A stretch of 26,018 bases of DNA. Origin: Rhodospirillaceae bacterium. Its GTDB lineage: Bacteria; Pseudomonadota; Alphaproteobacteria; UBA8366; GCA-2717185. Where the stretch lies: NCBI GenBank assembly GCA_002717185.1, contig PBDC01000037.1, positions 9,694 to 35,711 on the forward strand, written 5' to 3'. Shown here piece after piece: positions 1 to 8,527 of the stretch (positions are counted from its first letter, which is position 1; each line of letters opens with the position of its first letter). The notes under the pieces are model-generated. The model was not told the DNA's origin. It worked only from the letters and a program-made list of their open reading frames with translations, and searched no databases. The position numbers and the translations under genes were made by a program.

Positions 1-300
1 ATGGCCATCAATATTTCCCTATTCGGTTGCGTCGGCTTCTTCAGCGGCGTCACTCACGCCTCGCGTGATATCCTGGTCCGTGCCGCAGCGCCAGAAGGGG
101 CGACCGGCAAGGTTTTCGGATTTGTTTATTCCGGACTTGATCTGGGAGGCGCGCTGGCGCCGCTGCTATTCGGCTGGTTAATGGATGGTGGCCAGTATCG
201 CGGCGTTTTCCTGGCCGGTGCAGTTATGTATCTAATCTGCGTGGCGAGTGTGACGCAGTTGCGGGTCGGTCGTGTTGCAGCGGCCGCCGCCAAGGACTGA
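1..300 (+). CDS. MFS transporter, C-terminal part (5' end outside window)
   Basis: This is the C-terminal end of a major facilitator superfamily carrier. The 99 visible residues hold about three membrane helices (roughly residues 2-18, 38-60 and 68-86). Between the first two lies a charged loop with the SRD..VRAAAP..ATGKVFGF pattern usual near the last helices of 12-helix MFS proteins. A full carrier has about 400 residues, so the gene most likely begins left of the window and the ATG at base 1 is probably internal. The substrate cannot be inferred. Its TGA stop (298-300) directly abuts the stop of the convergent gene (301-303), leaving no spacer for a terminator. Confidence 0.75.
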   Translation: MAINISLFGCVGFFSGVTHASRDILVRAAAPEGATGKVFGFVYSGLDLGGALAPLLFGWLMDGGQYRGVFLAGAVMYLICVASVTQLRVGRVAAAAAKD

Positions 301-1131
301 TTAGTTATCGAAGAAATAGAGCGTCCGGATTTCTATACTTTCGCGGCCAGCCGTGTTCGGGGGCGCGTTCGGGTCGTCGAACGAGCCGTGTGCCGTCCAA
401 CGGGCAGTGCCGTTGGTTAGTGAGTCGAAACACTTCAGCAGTATGATCTCATTGCACATCATATCGGGAAAATAGTGCCACCGCTGTGAGGGGTTGTAGG
501 TCAAACGGTAGACACCGCCCACCCGGTCGCCATATCGCCGCTCGGAAGCAATCAGATCACCGTCCTCCATATCGCCATAGCCGCAGATTACCAGGTGGCG
601 GTCTTGCACTGGTTCGCGTAACGGCCGCCATATATTGACTGATCCATAGCGGTTCTGCAGTCGCGCTTTGGCTTCGTCCGGTGGTAGCAAATCTCGGACG
701 CGCTGCGGCGCTGAGTTAACCGTGAAGTCGTTATGGACGCCGTTAACCGGGCCGCGGACCTGGCGCGTGACCCGCGCCGCTTCATTCTGCACGCGGATTG
801 TGTGATCGAAAACGACGACCTTGGACGCCCCCGTTGCCTGCGCCACTAACCGCTCCATCTCTGGATAATAGATGGCCCGGACCTCGTCATCATCGTAGAA
901 ATTTTTGACCGCGCTGTCGTATTGCCGGAACGCGAAACCCTCGCGGTCAAGTTCGAACCGGTCGGCATCTGGCCGCCCGTTTATGATATCGACGTCGTGC
1001 GACTCGTACTCGTGGCTTGGTGGAATCTGGGGAACACCGGGCATTGTGACCAGGGTAACCGGGGTCTTGCCGGTGTCGACAGAGAATTTGACCGGCGCGG
1101 TGACAGTTTCGGGTTTTATCGCGGCCAGCAT
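301..1131 (-). CDS. CmcJ/NvfI-like non-haem iron oxygenase (AsaB / GA4-desaturase-like family)
   Basis: The 276-residue protein matches the CmcJ/NvfI family, whose fungal and actinobacterial members include Fe(II)/2-oxoglutarate oxygenases of secondary metabolism. Family blocks visible in order are VFDHTIR (108-113), VHNDFT (132-137), VNIWRP (165-170), RWHYFPDM (217-224), LLKCFDS (231-237), ARWTAHGSFDDP (243-254) and IEIRTLYFF (267-274). Likely iron ligands are H133, D135 and H248, with R269 as a possible 2-oxoglutarate anchor; this is inferred from the HxD...H...R layout. It is the last gene of the mcd-mce operon. Its ribosome-binding site AAGGAG overlaps the TAA stop of mce and lies 7 nt before the ATG, so translation is probably coupled. 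The substrate is unknown. Hydroxylase or desaturase activity is family inference only. Confidence 0.75.
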   Translation of the reverse strand: MLAAIKPETVTAPVKFSVDTGKTPVTLVTMPGVPQIPPSHEYESHDVDIINGRPDADRFELDREGFAFRQYDSAVKNFYDDDEVRAIYYPEMERLVAQATGASKVVVFDHTIRVQNEAARVTRQVRGPVNGVHNDFTVNSAPQRVRDLLPPDEAKARLQNRYGSVNIWRPLREPVQDRHLVICGYGDMEDGDLIASERRYGDRVGGVYRLTYNPSQRWHYFPDMMCNEIILLKCFDSLTNGTARWTAHGSFDDPNAPPNTAGRESIEIRTLYFFDN

Positions 1132-1138
1132 GAAAGTT

Positions 1139-1144
1139 CTCCTT
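1139..1144 (-). promoter_or_regulatory. Ribosome-binding site overlapping the mce stop codon
   Basis: On the minus strand the sequence TAAGGAG contains both the TAA stop of the epimerase gene (1143-1145) and the AAGGAG Shine-Dalgarno of the following oxygenase gene, 7 nt before its ATG at 1131. Ribosomes finishing mce sit on the next start site, a typical sign of translational coupling. Confidence 0.7.
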
Positions 1145-1550
1145 AGTGTCCCACCGGGATTTCAGCCAGTTCTATCAGGATGTTGCCGGTCGACTCTGGG
1201 TTGAGAAAAGCAATGCGGGCGCCGCCATGACCCGTACGAGGCGTTTCGTCGAGCAACTTGACACCTTTTTCACGTAATTCGTCCAGCGCGCCGTCAATAT
1301 CCTCTACTTCGAAGCAGAGATGGAATAGGCTTTGGCCTTTCTCTTCAATCCATTGCGACGTGCCAGATTCCGGTCCCAAGGCCTGAAGGAGTTCGATGTA
1401 GGTCTCGCCGACCGGGTACATGGCAAGCTTGGTCTGGCCGATCTGCTCGTCGAAATCGAGTTTGAGGTCGAACGTATCCTCAAGCATCTTCATGGAGTCC
1501 GCAATATTGTTTACCGCAATGGCGACATGTTCGATTCGCTTTATCTTCAT
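1143..1550 (-). CDS. mce: Methylmalonyl-CoA/ethylmalonyl-CoA epimerase
   Basis: This cytoplasmic enzyme of the vicinal oxygen chelate (glyoxalase) fold interconverts the 2R and 2S forms of methylmalonyl-CoA, and in ethylmalonyl-CoA pathway organisms also of ethylmalonyl-CoA. At 135 residues it has the usual length. Metal-binding residues expected for the family are visible: H8 in IEHVAIAV, H77 in LFHLCFEVED and E127 in NILIELAE. The start is chosen at ATG 1550, because GGAGG lies 7 nt upstream of it but only 4 nt upstream of the alternative GTG at 1553. The gene follows mcd after about a dozen nucleotides and its ribosome-binding site abuts the mcd stop, so the two are co-translated. The pairing with mcd supports a role in the ethylmalonyl-CoA pathway rather than only propionate metabolism. 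Confidence 0.9.
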   Translation of the reverse strand: MKIKRIEHVAIAVNNIADSMKMLEDTFDLKLDFDEQIGQTKLAMYPVGETYIELLQALGPESGTSQWIEEKGQSLFHLCFEVEDIDGALDELREKGVKLLDETPRTGHGGARIAFLNPESTGNILIELAEIPVGH

Positions 1551-1563
1551 CACTTATCCTCCC

Positions 1564-3243
1564 TCAGTTCCGCCGTTCCAGTAGGCCTCGCGCGATGACG
1601 TGCGCCTGGATCTCAGCCGCGCCCTCGAAAATGTTGAGAATGCGCGCATCGCACAGCACCCGGCTAATTTCAAATTCCTCGGCATAGCCGTTGCCGCCAT
1701 GCACCTGGACGCCGTTGTCTGCGTTGGACCATGCGACGCGGGCGGCTAGCAGCTTGGCCATGCCAGCCTCGATATCACAGCGCCGATCAGAATCCTTCTC
1801 GCGCGCTGCGAAATAGCTGAGCTGCCGGGCAATCATCGTCTCCACCGCCATCCAGGCGATTTTGCCAGCGACCCGCGGAAATCTGTAGATCGCCTGGCCG
1901 AACTGCTGCCGGTCGGTAGCATATTGCAGCGCCAGTTCCATCGCCCTTTGGGCAACCCCAACGGAACGAGCGGCAGTCTGAATGCGGGCTGATTCGAAGG
2001 TCGCCATCAGCTGTTTGAAGCCGTCGCCTTCCTGCTGGCCAAGCAGGTTTTCCGGCGTGATCTCGAAGCCGTCAAAGGCGATTTCATACTCTTTCATGCC
2101 TCGATAACCGAGCACGTTGATCTCGCCGCCTGACATGCCGTCCGCAGGGAAGGGGTCTTCGTCGCTGCCGCGCGGCTTCGGCGCGATAAACATAGAAAGC
2201 CCCTTGTAGCCCGGCACATCAGGGTTCGTGCGTGCTAGCAAGGTCATAACATCGGTGCGTGCGGCGTGGGTTATCCAAGTCTTGTTGCCGTAAACCCTAT
2301 AGGTGCCGTTCTCGAGAGTTGCGCGAGTTCGTAAACTACCCAAATCTGAGCCGGTGCCGGGTTCCGTGAAGACGGCGGTCGGCAAGACCTCGCCAGAGGC
2401 GATCTTTGGCAACCAATACTTCTTCTGCTCTTCCGTGCCACCCAAACGAATGAGTTCACAAGCGATTTCGGGTCGCGTGCCAAGTGAGCCAACGCCGATA
2501 TAGCCGCGGGACAGTTCCTCGGTGACAATGCACATGGCGACTTTACCTAGCCCATGCCCGCCAAAGCCCTCCGGTACAGTGAGGCCGAAGACGCCCATCT
2601 CCGACATTTGGTCGATCACTTGGATTGGGATGAGCTGATCCTGACGGTGCCACTCATTGGCGTTTGGAATTATCCGCTCGTCGGCAAAGCGGTGAAACTG
2701 ATCGGCAATCATTTCCAGAGTTTCGTCGCCATAATTGGGGTTCCCAAACTCGCCCGCCTCAATCAGCGTGGCTATCCGCATCCGCACTTTGTTGGTGTTG
2801 CCTTCCGTCAGTAATCTTTCTGATGCGCCCGAAGCCAGGGATGCAATGTCCGCATCGCTCATGCCCATATCGCCCGGACGGACGATCTCGCCCTGGCTAA
2901 TCGCTAGGCCGGACCGAAGTTGATTTATGTATTCGCCATAGGCAGCTTGCAGGATCAAGTTCTCGATCTCGCCGCGTTGACCCGCGTGTTCCAGTCGCTC
3001 GGCCCAATGTAATAGCTCCCGCAAGCCCGTTGCATAGGTCACTATCCAGGACAAGCCGTGCCCTGCGTACTGCTCTTCATTGAGGCGTTCACCGCTGACC
3101 CTGCCGTCAACCGTTACCATCGCTGCTACCCGGGCGCGGGCTGTTTCTACAAAGGCGTCGACAGACCTCTGCGCCTCGGCGCAGGTGCCAAGCAGGTCAG
3201 GCAGAATAAGTGACTCGTCAGGCAAAATCGCCGAGTCAGGCAT
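1564..3243 (-). CDS. mcd: (2S)-Methylsuccinyl-CoA dehydrogenase
   Basis: This is an FAD-dependent acyl-CoA dehydrogenase of about 559 residues, far longer than the usual 380-400. The extra N-terminal helical region of about 160 residues, with blocks VSVDGRVS-like (here VTVDGRVS), AGHGLSWIVTYATGLRE, ILQAAYGEY and ISQGEIVRP, is the mark of methylsuccinyl-CoA dehydrogenase. That enzyme oxidises methylsuccinyl-CoA to mesaconyl-CoA in the ethylmalonyl-CoA pathway for acetyl-CoA assimilation. The catalytic core follows, with AVFTEPGTGSDLGSL, TDRQQFGQAI and NIFEGAAEIQ; the first Glu of FEG (about residue 540) aligns with the catalytic base. ATG 3243 is chosen over ATG 3249, because AGGAG is 7 nt from the former and only 1 nt from the latter. 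It heads the operon mcd-mce-oxygenase. The rest of the pathway (ccr, ecm, mch, mcl) is not in the window. Confidence 0.92.
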   Translation of the reverse strand: MPDSAILPDESLILPDLLGTCAEAQRSVDAFVETARARVAAMVTVDGRVSGERLNEEQYAGHGLSWIVTYATGLRELLHWAERLEHAGQRGEIENLILQAAYGEYINQLRSGLAISQGEIVRPGDMGMSDADIASLASGASERLLTEGNTNKVRMRIATLIEAGEFGNPNYGDETLEMIADQFHRFADERIIPNANEWHRQDQLIPIQVIDQMSEMGVFGLTVPEGFGGHGLGKVAMCIVTEELSRGYIGVGSLGTRPEIACELIRLGGTEEQKKYWLPKIASGEVLPTAVFTEPGTGSDLGSLRTRATLENGTYRVYGNKTWITHAARTDVMTLLARTNPDVPGYKGLSMFIAPKPRGSDEDPFPADGMSGGEINVLGYRGMKEYEIAFDGFEITPENLLGQQEGDGFKQLMATFESARIQTAARSVGVAQRAMELALQYATDRQQFGQAIYRFPRVAGKIAWMAVETMIARQLSYFAAREKDSDRRCDIEAGMAKLLAARVAWSNADNGVQVHGGNGYAEEFEISRVLCDARILNIFEGAAEIQAHVIARGLLERRN

Positions 3244-3250
3244 AAGCATA

Positions 3251-3255
3251 CTCCT
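3251..3255 (-). promoter_or_regulatory. Shine-Dalgarno deciding the mcd start
   Basis: The minus strand reads AGGAG, T, ATG CTT ATG. Spacing is 1 nt to the first ATG (3249), which is too short, and 7 nt to the second (3243). The same 7-nt spacing is seen in the next two genes of the operon, which supports the second ATG. Confidence 0.6.
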
Positions 3256-3294
3256 GTAAAGGTAGGGGTTCGGGCGGACTGTATAACAATCGAT

Positions 3295-4974
3295 ATGACC
3301 GGCAAAGCCTGGAGCTTACACCACTTTTGTCCTGAAAGACGTTCGTCTTTAAGATTGTACCGGTTCGCAACGAGATATCGCGCCACTTTGCCCACTGAGA
3401 ATCTAGACGCCCTTTTCCGACGTTACGGTCCAGCCTACCGGTGGCTTGCGACGATCACCTGTGTCATGGGGGCGATGACGGGGGGACTTGCGAGTACCAC
3501 GGTCAATGTCGCTTTCCCCGATTTGATGGGTGCATTTGGCTTGGGCCGTGACCAAGCACAGCTGTTGTCGACCGGGTATTTTGCCTCCCAGACGCTGGGT
3601 ATGCTTCTCAGCGCTTGGATGATCAAGGCTTTCGGAGAGCGGATCGCTAATATAGTGGCTCTGAGCCTGTTTCTGCTTGGCGCGGCAATGAGTGGGCTCG
3701 CGATTGACACAGCGACTTTGATCGTCGGCCGGGTCACACAGGGTGTGTCTGCTGGTGTGTTGCAGCCCCTGGGCATGGCAGTCGTCTTCTCGGTGTTCCC
3801 GGAAGGGCGAAAGAGCCTGTCCATGGGCATCTTCGCCACCGGCATGGTCATCGCGCCGACTCTCGGCCCGACATTGGGCGGCCTCGCGATTGATATCTTC
3901 AACTGGCGCTACATCTTCCTACTGACCTTGCCCTCTGCTTTTGCGGCCATGGTGCTCAGTGCCTTCTTCTTGCCAAGTCGGCCGACCCCACGCTTCCTAC
4001 CAAAGTTCGATTTCCTGGGGGTCGCCCTGCTTGCCGCGGCCTTGGTCGGCCTGCTGCTTGGCTTCAGTTATGGCCAGCGACTTGGCTGGACGTCGAATGA
4101 CATACTGATACTATTCGCCGTTGGAACCACGGGCTGTATAGGGTTCATCTATCGGCAGGTTACGATTGCCGAACCACTGGTGAACCTGAAGCTATTCACC
4201 AATATGCAGTTTACCGCCGCGGCGTTGATCGCTTTCTTCACCGAATGCGCCTTCCTGTCCTCGACGATTATGCTGCCATTGTTCGTGCAGCAGATCCAAG
4301 GGTTCACACCGCTCCATTCAGGTCTGCTGTTGGTGCCGTCGGGTCTACTGATGCTGGTGCTGTTTCCGATCTCGGGTAGGCTCGGTGACATTATTCCGGC
4401 CCAGTATCTGGTTTATGCGGGCCTACTTTCCTACTCGTTGTCCTTTGCGCTGATGGCTACTATGGATGTAAATACGCCTTTTTGGACTGTTGTCATATTT
4501 ACGTTATTTATGCGCGCCGGATCGGCATTCACACGGCCAGTCACCAACGCGACAGCGCTAAGCTCATTGCCGAAGGATCAAATTCATCAGGGATCAAGCT
4601 CTCTCAATTTCACGCGTAAGCTCGGTGGTGCGGTCGGCGCAAACGCGGTCATCGTATTCTTGGAGCTTCGCATCCCCTTCCACGGCAATGCTTTCGTCTC
4701 GTTGCAAACTAGTTTCAATCAGACCAGCCGAGAACTGCGTGAAGCGATCGTCCACCTATTCACTGAAGCCGGTGTGCCTGAGGTCGCGCGGGAGCCAGCT
4801 GCGCTGCAATTCATGGGTGACGTAATCTTGGCGCAGGCCAGCACTCGGGGCTTTCAGGACGCTTTTGCTGTCCTGGCTGTAATGGCTTTCCTTGCGATCA
4901 TTCCAGCGATTGGCATGGCACGGATGATGAAGGATTTGTCGGTGCCCGCAAAAGTGGCCAAGCGGATAGCCTAG
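3295..4974 (+). CDS. DHA2-family (EmrB/QacA-type) MFS drug exporter, 14 membrane helices
   Basis: This proton-driven inner-membrane exporter has 559 residues, close to the usual 500-550 of 14-helix DHA2 carriers. The NVAFPDLMGAFG block after helix 1 and the antiporter motif C (APTLGPTLGG, about residues 187-196) before FNWRYIFLL are classical for EmrB-type pumps. The long outer loop before the last helix (about 465-530) also fits. The true start is uncertain. ATG 3295 and the in-frame TTGs at 3355 and 3388 all lack a convincing Shine-Dalgarno, and helix 1 begins only near residue 47. It is divergent from mcd with a very short gap, so their promoters must lie close together. No EmrA-like membrane-fusion partner is adjacent. 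The substrate is unknown. Confidence 0.85.
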   Translation: MTGKAWSLHHFCPERRSSLRLYRFATRYRATLPTENLDALFRRYGPAYRWLATITCVMGAMTGGLASTTVNVAFPDLMGAFGLGRDQAQLLSTGYFASQTLGMLLSAWMIKAFGERIANIVALSLFLLGAAMSGLAIDTATLIVGRVTQGVSAGVLQPLGMAVVFSVFPEGRKSLSMGIFATGMVIAPTLGPTLGGLAIDIFNWRYIFLLTLPSAFAAMVLSAFFLPSRPTPRFLPKFDFLGVALLAAALVGLLLGFSYGQRLGWTSNDILILFAVGTTGCIGFIYRQVTIAEPLVNLKLFTNMQFTAAALIAFFTECAFLSSTIMLPLFVQQIQGFTPLHSGLLLVPSGLLMLVLFPISGRLGDIIPAQYLVYAGLLSYSLSFALMATMDVNTPFWTVVIFTLFMRAGSAFTRPVTNATALSSLPKDQIHQGSSSLNFTRKLGGAVGANAVIVFLELRIPFHGNAFVSLQTSFNQTSRELREAIVHLFTEAGVPEVAREPAALQFMGDVILAQASTRGFQDAFAVLAVMAFLAIIPAIGMARMMKDLSVPAKVAKRIA

Positions 4975-5029
4975 GACGGTGAGCGCCGAGATCCTATAAT
5001 AACTAAGAAAATACAGGGAAGGAACGCAG

Positions 5030-5899
5030 ATGAAATTTGGCCTGCGATACTGCAATGCAGGACGGTATGTCTATCCTGCGAACGCGATCGAACTGGTGCA
5101 AGCAGGCGAGGCGGCAGGCTTTGAGTCGGCATGGACGGTTGACCACGTGGTCGTGCCAGAAGGTTACAAATCGGCTTACCCGTACTCCGATGACGGCAAA
5201 ATGGCCGGCGGCAAAAACGATATGGCGATCCCCGATCCGTTGATCTGGATGGCCTATGTTGCGGCGGGGACGTCGAAGATTAATCTGGCGACTGGTATCT
5301 TGATCGTGCCGCAGCGCAATCCGGTGGTTGCGGCGAAGCAGATCGCGACTCTGGATCTGATGTCTGGAGGGCGTGTCCTCTTGGGCATCGGCGTCGGCTG
5401 GTTGGAGGAAGAGTTCAACGCGATTGGCGTGCCTTTCGGTGATCGCGGCCAACGCACCGACGACTATATCTATGCCATGCAGGAGCTATGGGCGACCGAC
5501 CATTCAACCTACGAAAGCGAATTTACCAAGTTTACTGCTGTAAACAGCCAACCAAAACCGGTTAACCGGACGATTCCCATTATTGTTGGAGGCCATTCAA
5601 AGGCGGCGGCGCGGCGCGCAGGAAGGCTAGGTGACGGATTTTTTCCTGCGCGCGGGGCATCGCCGGAACTGATCGACCTAGCGCGGCGGACGGCTGAAGA
5701 ACACGGTCGCGATCCCGACGCAATTGAGATCACCGCGAGTTTGCCAGAAGATCTTGACACTATCCCAGAATTGGCCGCCTGTGGCGTTACGCGATTGTTA
5801 GTTCCCGTGCTACCGATGTTTGGTGTCGCTGGGATCATCAACAATATCGATGAGGTCGCTCCCTGGGCCGACACCATAGACAAATACCGGGACCTATAG
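5030..5899 (+). CDS. LLM-class (luciferase-like) flavin oxidoreductase, TIGR03619-like
   Basis: This 289-residue TIM-barrel flavoprotein belongs to the luciferase-like monooxygenase superfamily and resembles the F420-type TIGR03619 group. Visible marks are ESAWTVDHVVVP (about 32-43), LATGILIVPQRNPVVAAKQIATLDLMSGGR, GIGVGWLEEEFNAIGVPF and IPIIVGGHSKAAARRAGRLGDGFFP. Whether it binds F420 or FMN cannot be read from the sequence. The start is set by GAAGGAA five nucleotides before the ATG. It is followed after 4 nt by a hotdog-fold gene and then a carboxylesterase on the same strand, which suggests a three-gene unit for oxidation and hydrolysis or hydration of a common substrate (inference). It is one of five LLM genes here. 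Confidence 0.88.
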   Translation: MKFGLRYCNAGRYVYPANAIELVQAGEAAGFESAWTVDHVVVPEGYKSAYPYSDDGKMAGGKNDMAIPDPLIWMAYVAAGTSKINLATGILIVPQRNPVVAAKQIATLDLMSGGRVLLGIGVGWLEEEFNAIGVPFGDRGQRTDDYIYAMQELWATDHSTYESEFTKFTAVNSQPKPVNRTIPIIVGGHSKAAARRAGRLGDGFFPARGASPELIDLARRTAEEHGRDPDAIEITASLPEDLDTIPELAACGVTRLLVPVLPMFGVAGIINNIDEVAPWADTIDKYRDL

Positions 5900-5903
5900 G
5901 CCA

Positions 5904-6707
5904 ATGTGGGAACAGTCGCCCGATATAGAGTGGATTGCTCCGTATAAAGGGTTCGAATACCGTCCACAGACTACTATGGTGCCGCGCGCTGAACAGGAAC
6001 GGGCTCTCACAGTATGCGGCATCGACCCTGCGGATTTTGGTGATGTTATCGATCCGTCCTTCTTCATTGGGATAGCCATTCATGCTGGGGTCGAAAGCGG
6101 CATCACCGCGGATGGCAATGTCAACATGGTGCAACAGCTGGTGCAGCATAGACCGTTGACCGTCGATACGGATATCCAAGTTTCTGGCCGGGTTACCGAT
6201 ATCGAGGAAGTGCCGCGCGGACAGGCGGTAACCAGCGAAGTTGATTTCGCTGGACGGGACGGCGGTAAAGCTCTGACAGCGAAGCGATGCTCGCTGCGCC
6301 CAGACCCAGCCAAGTCGGGCGAGCGTGGTGCGGGCGAACGGCCGCCGCCGGTAGTCCAGGATCCGTCAGTCTTGCGGGATATTAGCGACGTTCAAATGAC
6401 ACCGGATCGCGTAAAGGGATATCGGTCTACAGGAAATCCGATCCACTATGACCCAGCCGCTGCGAGGGCTGGCGGCTTTCGCGCACCAATCATCGGCGGT
6501 GGCATGGGGGTACATTACCTCGCTGCGGCTATTTGGCGAGAATTCAAACCGCAATCCCTTGATCTCGATATCTATTTCCGCCGACCGGTATTCTGGGACG
6601 ACCAGTTGACGGTTCGGGTCGACGACCGGGATGGAAGTTGGACGGCCATATGTCTTGCCAAGGACGGCAAGGTTGCGACCGAAGCGCGGATCAACCATAT
6701 CGGGTGA
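5904..6707 (+). CDS. Double-hotdog MaoC-like dehydratase/hydratase domain protein
   Basis: The 267-residue protein appears to carry two hotdog folds: an N-terminal one (about 15-135) resembling the FAS1-type dehydratase half, and a C-terminal MaoC-like one (about 165-265). The C-terminal domain shows GNPIHYDPAAARAGGF followed by a glycine-rich APIIGGGMG turn, the family's hydratase signature. In active (R)-hydratases this signature reads G-D-x-N-P-[IVL]-H with catalytic Asp and His. Here the Asp position is Thr176 (STGNPIH) while H181 is kept, so classical hydration may be impaired or altered. The ATG lies 4 nt after the previous stop with no clear ribosome-binding site, consistent with coupling to the upstream LLM gene. 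The acyl-thioester substrate is unknown. Confidence 0.75.
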   Translation: MWEQSPDIEWIAPYKGFEYRPQTTMVPRAEQERALTVCGIDPADFGDVIDPSFFIGIAIHAGVESGITADGNVNMVQQLVQHRPLTVDTDIQVSGRVTDIEEVPRGQAVTSEVDFAGRDGGKALTAKRCSLRPDPAKSGERGAGERPPPVVQDPSVLRDISDVQMTPDRVKGYRSTGNPIHYDPAAARAGGFRAPIIGGGMGVHYLAAAIWREFKPQSLDLDIYFRRPVFWDDQLTVRVDDRDGSWTAICLAKDGKVATEARINHIG

Positions 6708-6717
6708 GGAAATTCCT

Positions 6718-8268
6718 ATGACCGAAGATACAGTCGAAATTGAACCGGGTCGTGTGCGCGGCTCGTATGACAACGGTATTATCAGTTTCAAGGGTATCCC
6801 TTACGGCCAGTCGACGGCGGGCCCAGGGCGATTTATGCGGCCGCGCAAACCGCAACAATGGACAGGCGTTCGTGATGCACTGTCGCTGGGCGACCAGGCG
6901 CCGCAGTTAGACCGCGCCATTCGCCCCGCCAATGCTTGGATCCGTGATACGACCCGGTCGGGGGAAAATTGCCTGGCGCTTAATGTCTATACGCCGGCGG
7001 TAAATGACAGAGGCAAACGTCCAGTCATGGTATGGCTGCATGGTGGCGGTTATACGGCAGGATCGGGGGGTGCAACTGGGCTAGATGGGAACAATCTGGC
7101 ACGGCGCGGTGATGTGGTTGTGGTGACTTTGAATCATAGGCTGAACGCTTTCGGCTATTGCCACCTGGTCGGTGCGGGCGGTGACACCTTTGCGGACAGC
7201 GGCAATGCTGGCATGCTCGATATCGTCATGGCCCTGGAATGGGTACGCGATAATATCGGTGAATTCGGTGGCGATGCCGGCAATGTGACGATCTTTGGCC
7301 AGTCCGGCGGCGGTTCCAAGGTTGCGGTTATAATGACAATGCCGGCGGCCAAGGGCCTTTTCCACAAGGCGATCATGCAAAGTAGTTCTTCCCATCTACG
7401 GCTTGCCTCAGCGGAGAATGCAGATCGCGCGGCCCGGCAGTTGATGCAGGAGGTTGGAGCCGATAGTGCAGACGCGATACGCGGGGTCGCGCTGGATACG
7501 CTGTTGGCCAGCTACAAGGCTACGGTTGAGGCTAACTACGGCAATGACAGTTTCCGACCGGTCGTCGATGGACATTGGATTCGCAACCATCCCTTCGATC
7601 TGGCTGCGCCAGATCTCGCGTCCGACATTCCCTTGCTTATAGGCTCTTGTGAAACGGAGAAAAGTTTTTACGACATCGTGTTAGACCCCGAAAAGCGCCC
7701 GCTGACAATGTCCCAACTGCAGGCCGATGTCGCGCGTTTCGTCGGAATAGATGACGAGGTGGCTCGGGACCTGATCGCGGACTACGGAACGCGCCGCGAC
7801 GGCGCCTCTGAACGTGATCTCTACAACTACATTTCCAGCGATCACATGTATCGTCGAAACGCGATCGAGGCGGCTGAGCGCAAGTCCAAACAAGGTGGTG
7901 CGCCAGCATGGCTGTACGAGTTCACCTGGAAGACCCCGGTGCTAGGTGGCATGCTGATGACGCCGCATACGCTATGTATACCCTTCGTATTTGGAAACGT
8001 GGAGATCGCCAAGGAATTCGTCGGTGTAGGTCCGGAGCAGACTGAATTGATGGGAACGGTTATGGACACCTGGCTAGCATTCGTCCGGACTGGCAACCCG
8101 AACAATCCGCGCTTGCCGCATTGGCAGCCGTATGATGCGGTCGATCGGACGACCATGATTTTCGATAATGAATGCGCGCCGGCGAAAGATCCCAAGCTGG
8201 AGGACAGGTTGAAGATCAACAGCTGCCCGCAGTTTATCTCCGACGAACAGTGGTCGGCGGCGGCATAA
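6718..8268 (+). CDS. Type-B carboxylesterase
   Basis: This 516-residue alpha/beta hydrolase belongs to the carboxylesterase type-B (para-nitrobenzyl esterase) family. Family blocks are FKGIPYGQ, ENCLALNVYTP (the second family signature), WLHGGGYTAGS (oxyanion hole) and VVVTLNHRLNAFGY. The catalytic triad is recognisable as Ser196 in FGQSGGG, Glu314 in the ETEKSF segment and His417 in PHTLCIPFVFG. The nucleophile elbow is G-Q-S-G-G rather than the commoner G-E-S-A-G. The start is ATG 6718, preceded by GAGGAAA; an upstream in-frame ATG at 6631 would overlap the previous gene heavily and lacks a ribosome-binding site. No signal peptide is seen, so it is probably cytoplasmic. It follows the hotdog gene after 10 nt. 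Confidence 0.92.
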   Translation: MTEDTVEIEPGRVRGSYDNGIISFKGIPYGQSTAGPGRFMRPRKPQQWTGVRDALSLGDQAPQLDRAIRPANAWIRDTTRSGENCLALNVYTPAVNDRGKRPVMVWLHGGGYTAGSGGATGLDGNNLARRGDVVVVTLNHRLNAFGYCHLVGAGGDTFADSGNAGMLDIVMALEWVRDNIGEFGGDAGNVTIFGQSGGGSKVAVIMTMPAAKGLFHKAIMQSSSSHLRLASAENADRAARQLMQEVGADSADAIRGVALDTLLASYKATVEANYGNDSFRPVVDGHWIRNHPFDLAAPDLASDIPLLIGSCETEKSFYDIVLDPEKRPLTMSQLQADVARFVGIDDEVARDLIADYGTRRDGASERDLYNYISSDHMYRRNAIEAAERKSKQGGAPAWLYEFTWKTPVLGGMLMTPHTLCIPFVFGNVEIAKEFVGVGPEQTELMGTVMDTWLAFVRTGNPNNPRLPHWQPYDAVDRTTMIFDNECAPAKDPKLEDRLKINSCPQFISDEQWSAAA

Positions 8269-8527
8269 GGATTGTTGACGCCGGGCTGATTAACAGAGAA
8301 ATAGAATTTCAAATTTCCGATACATAGGCGGCAAAGGCATTAACGAATTCTGTCTTCGTATTACCGAAGCCCCCAACAAAAGGTTCGAGCTTTAAGGTCA
8401 GTTGACGTTGACTTTTGACCAAGCGAGAGAGCAGATCACCTGCGCCAGGTTATCACCAAAGAGGTGGAGGGCGGCGTATACGAACTGTCACTGGACCTAT
8501 CGTCCCTGTGAATGGAGATAAGGAAGT

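Noticed and set aside
8416..8514. A second recoded TGA at 8416
   Set aside because: No upstream protein matches in frame, several other stops are near, and there is no GGU-loop hairpin at the right distance.
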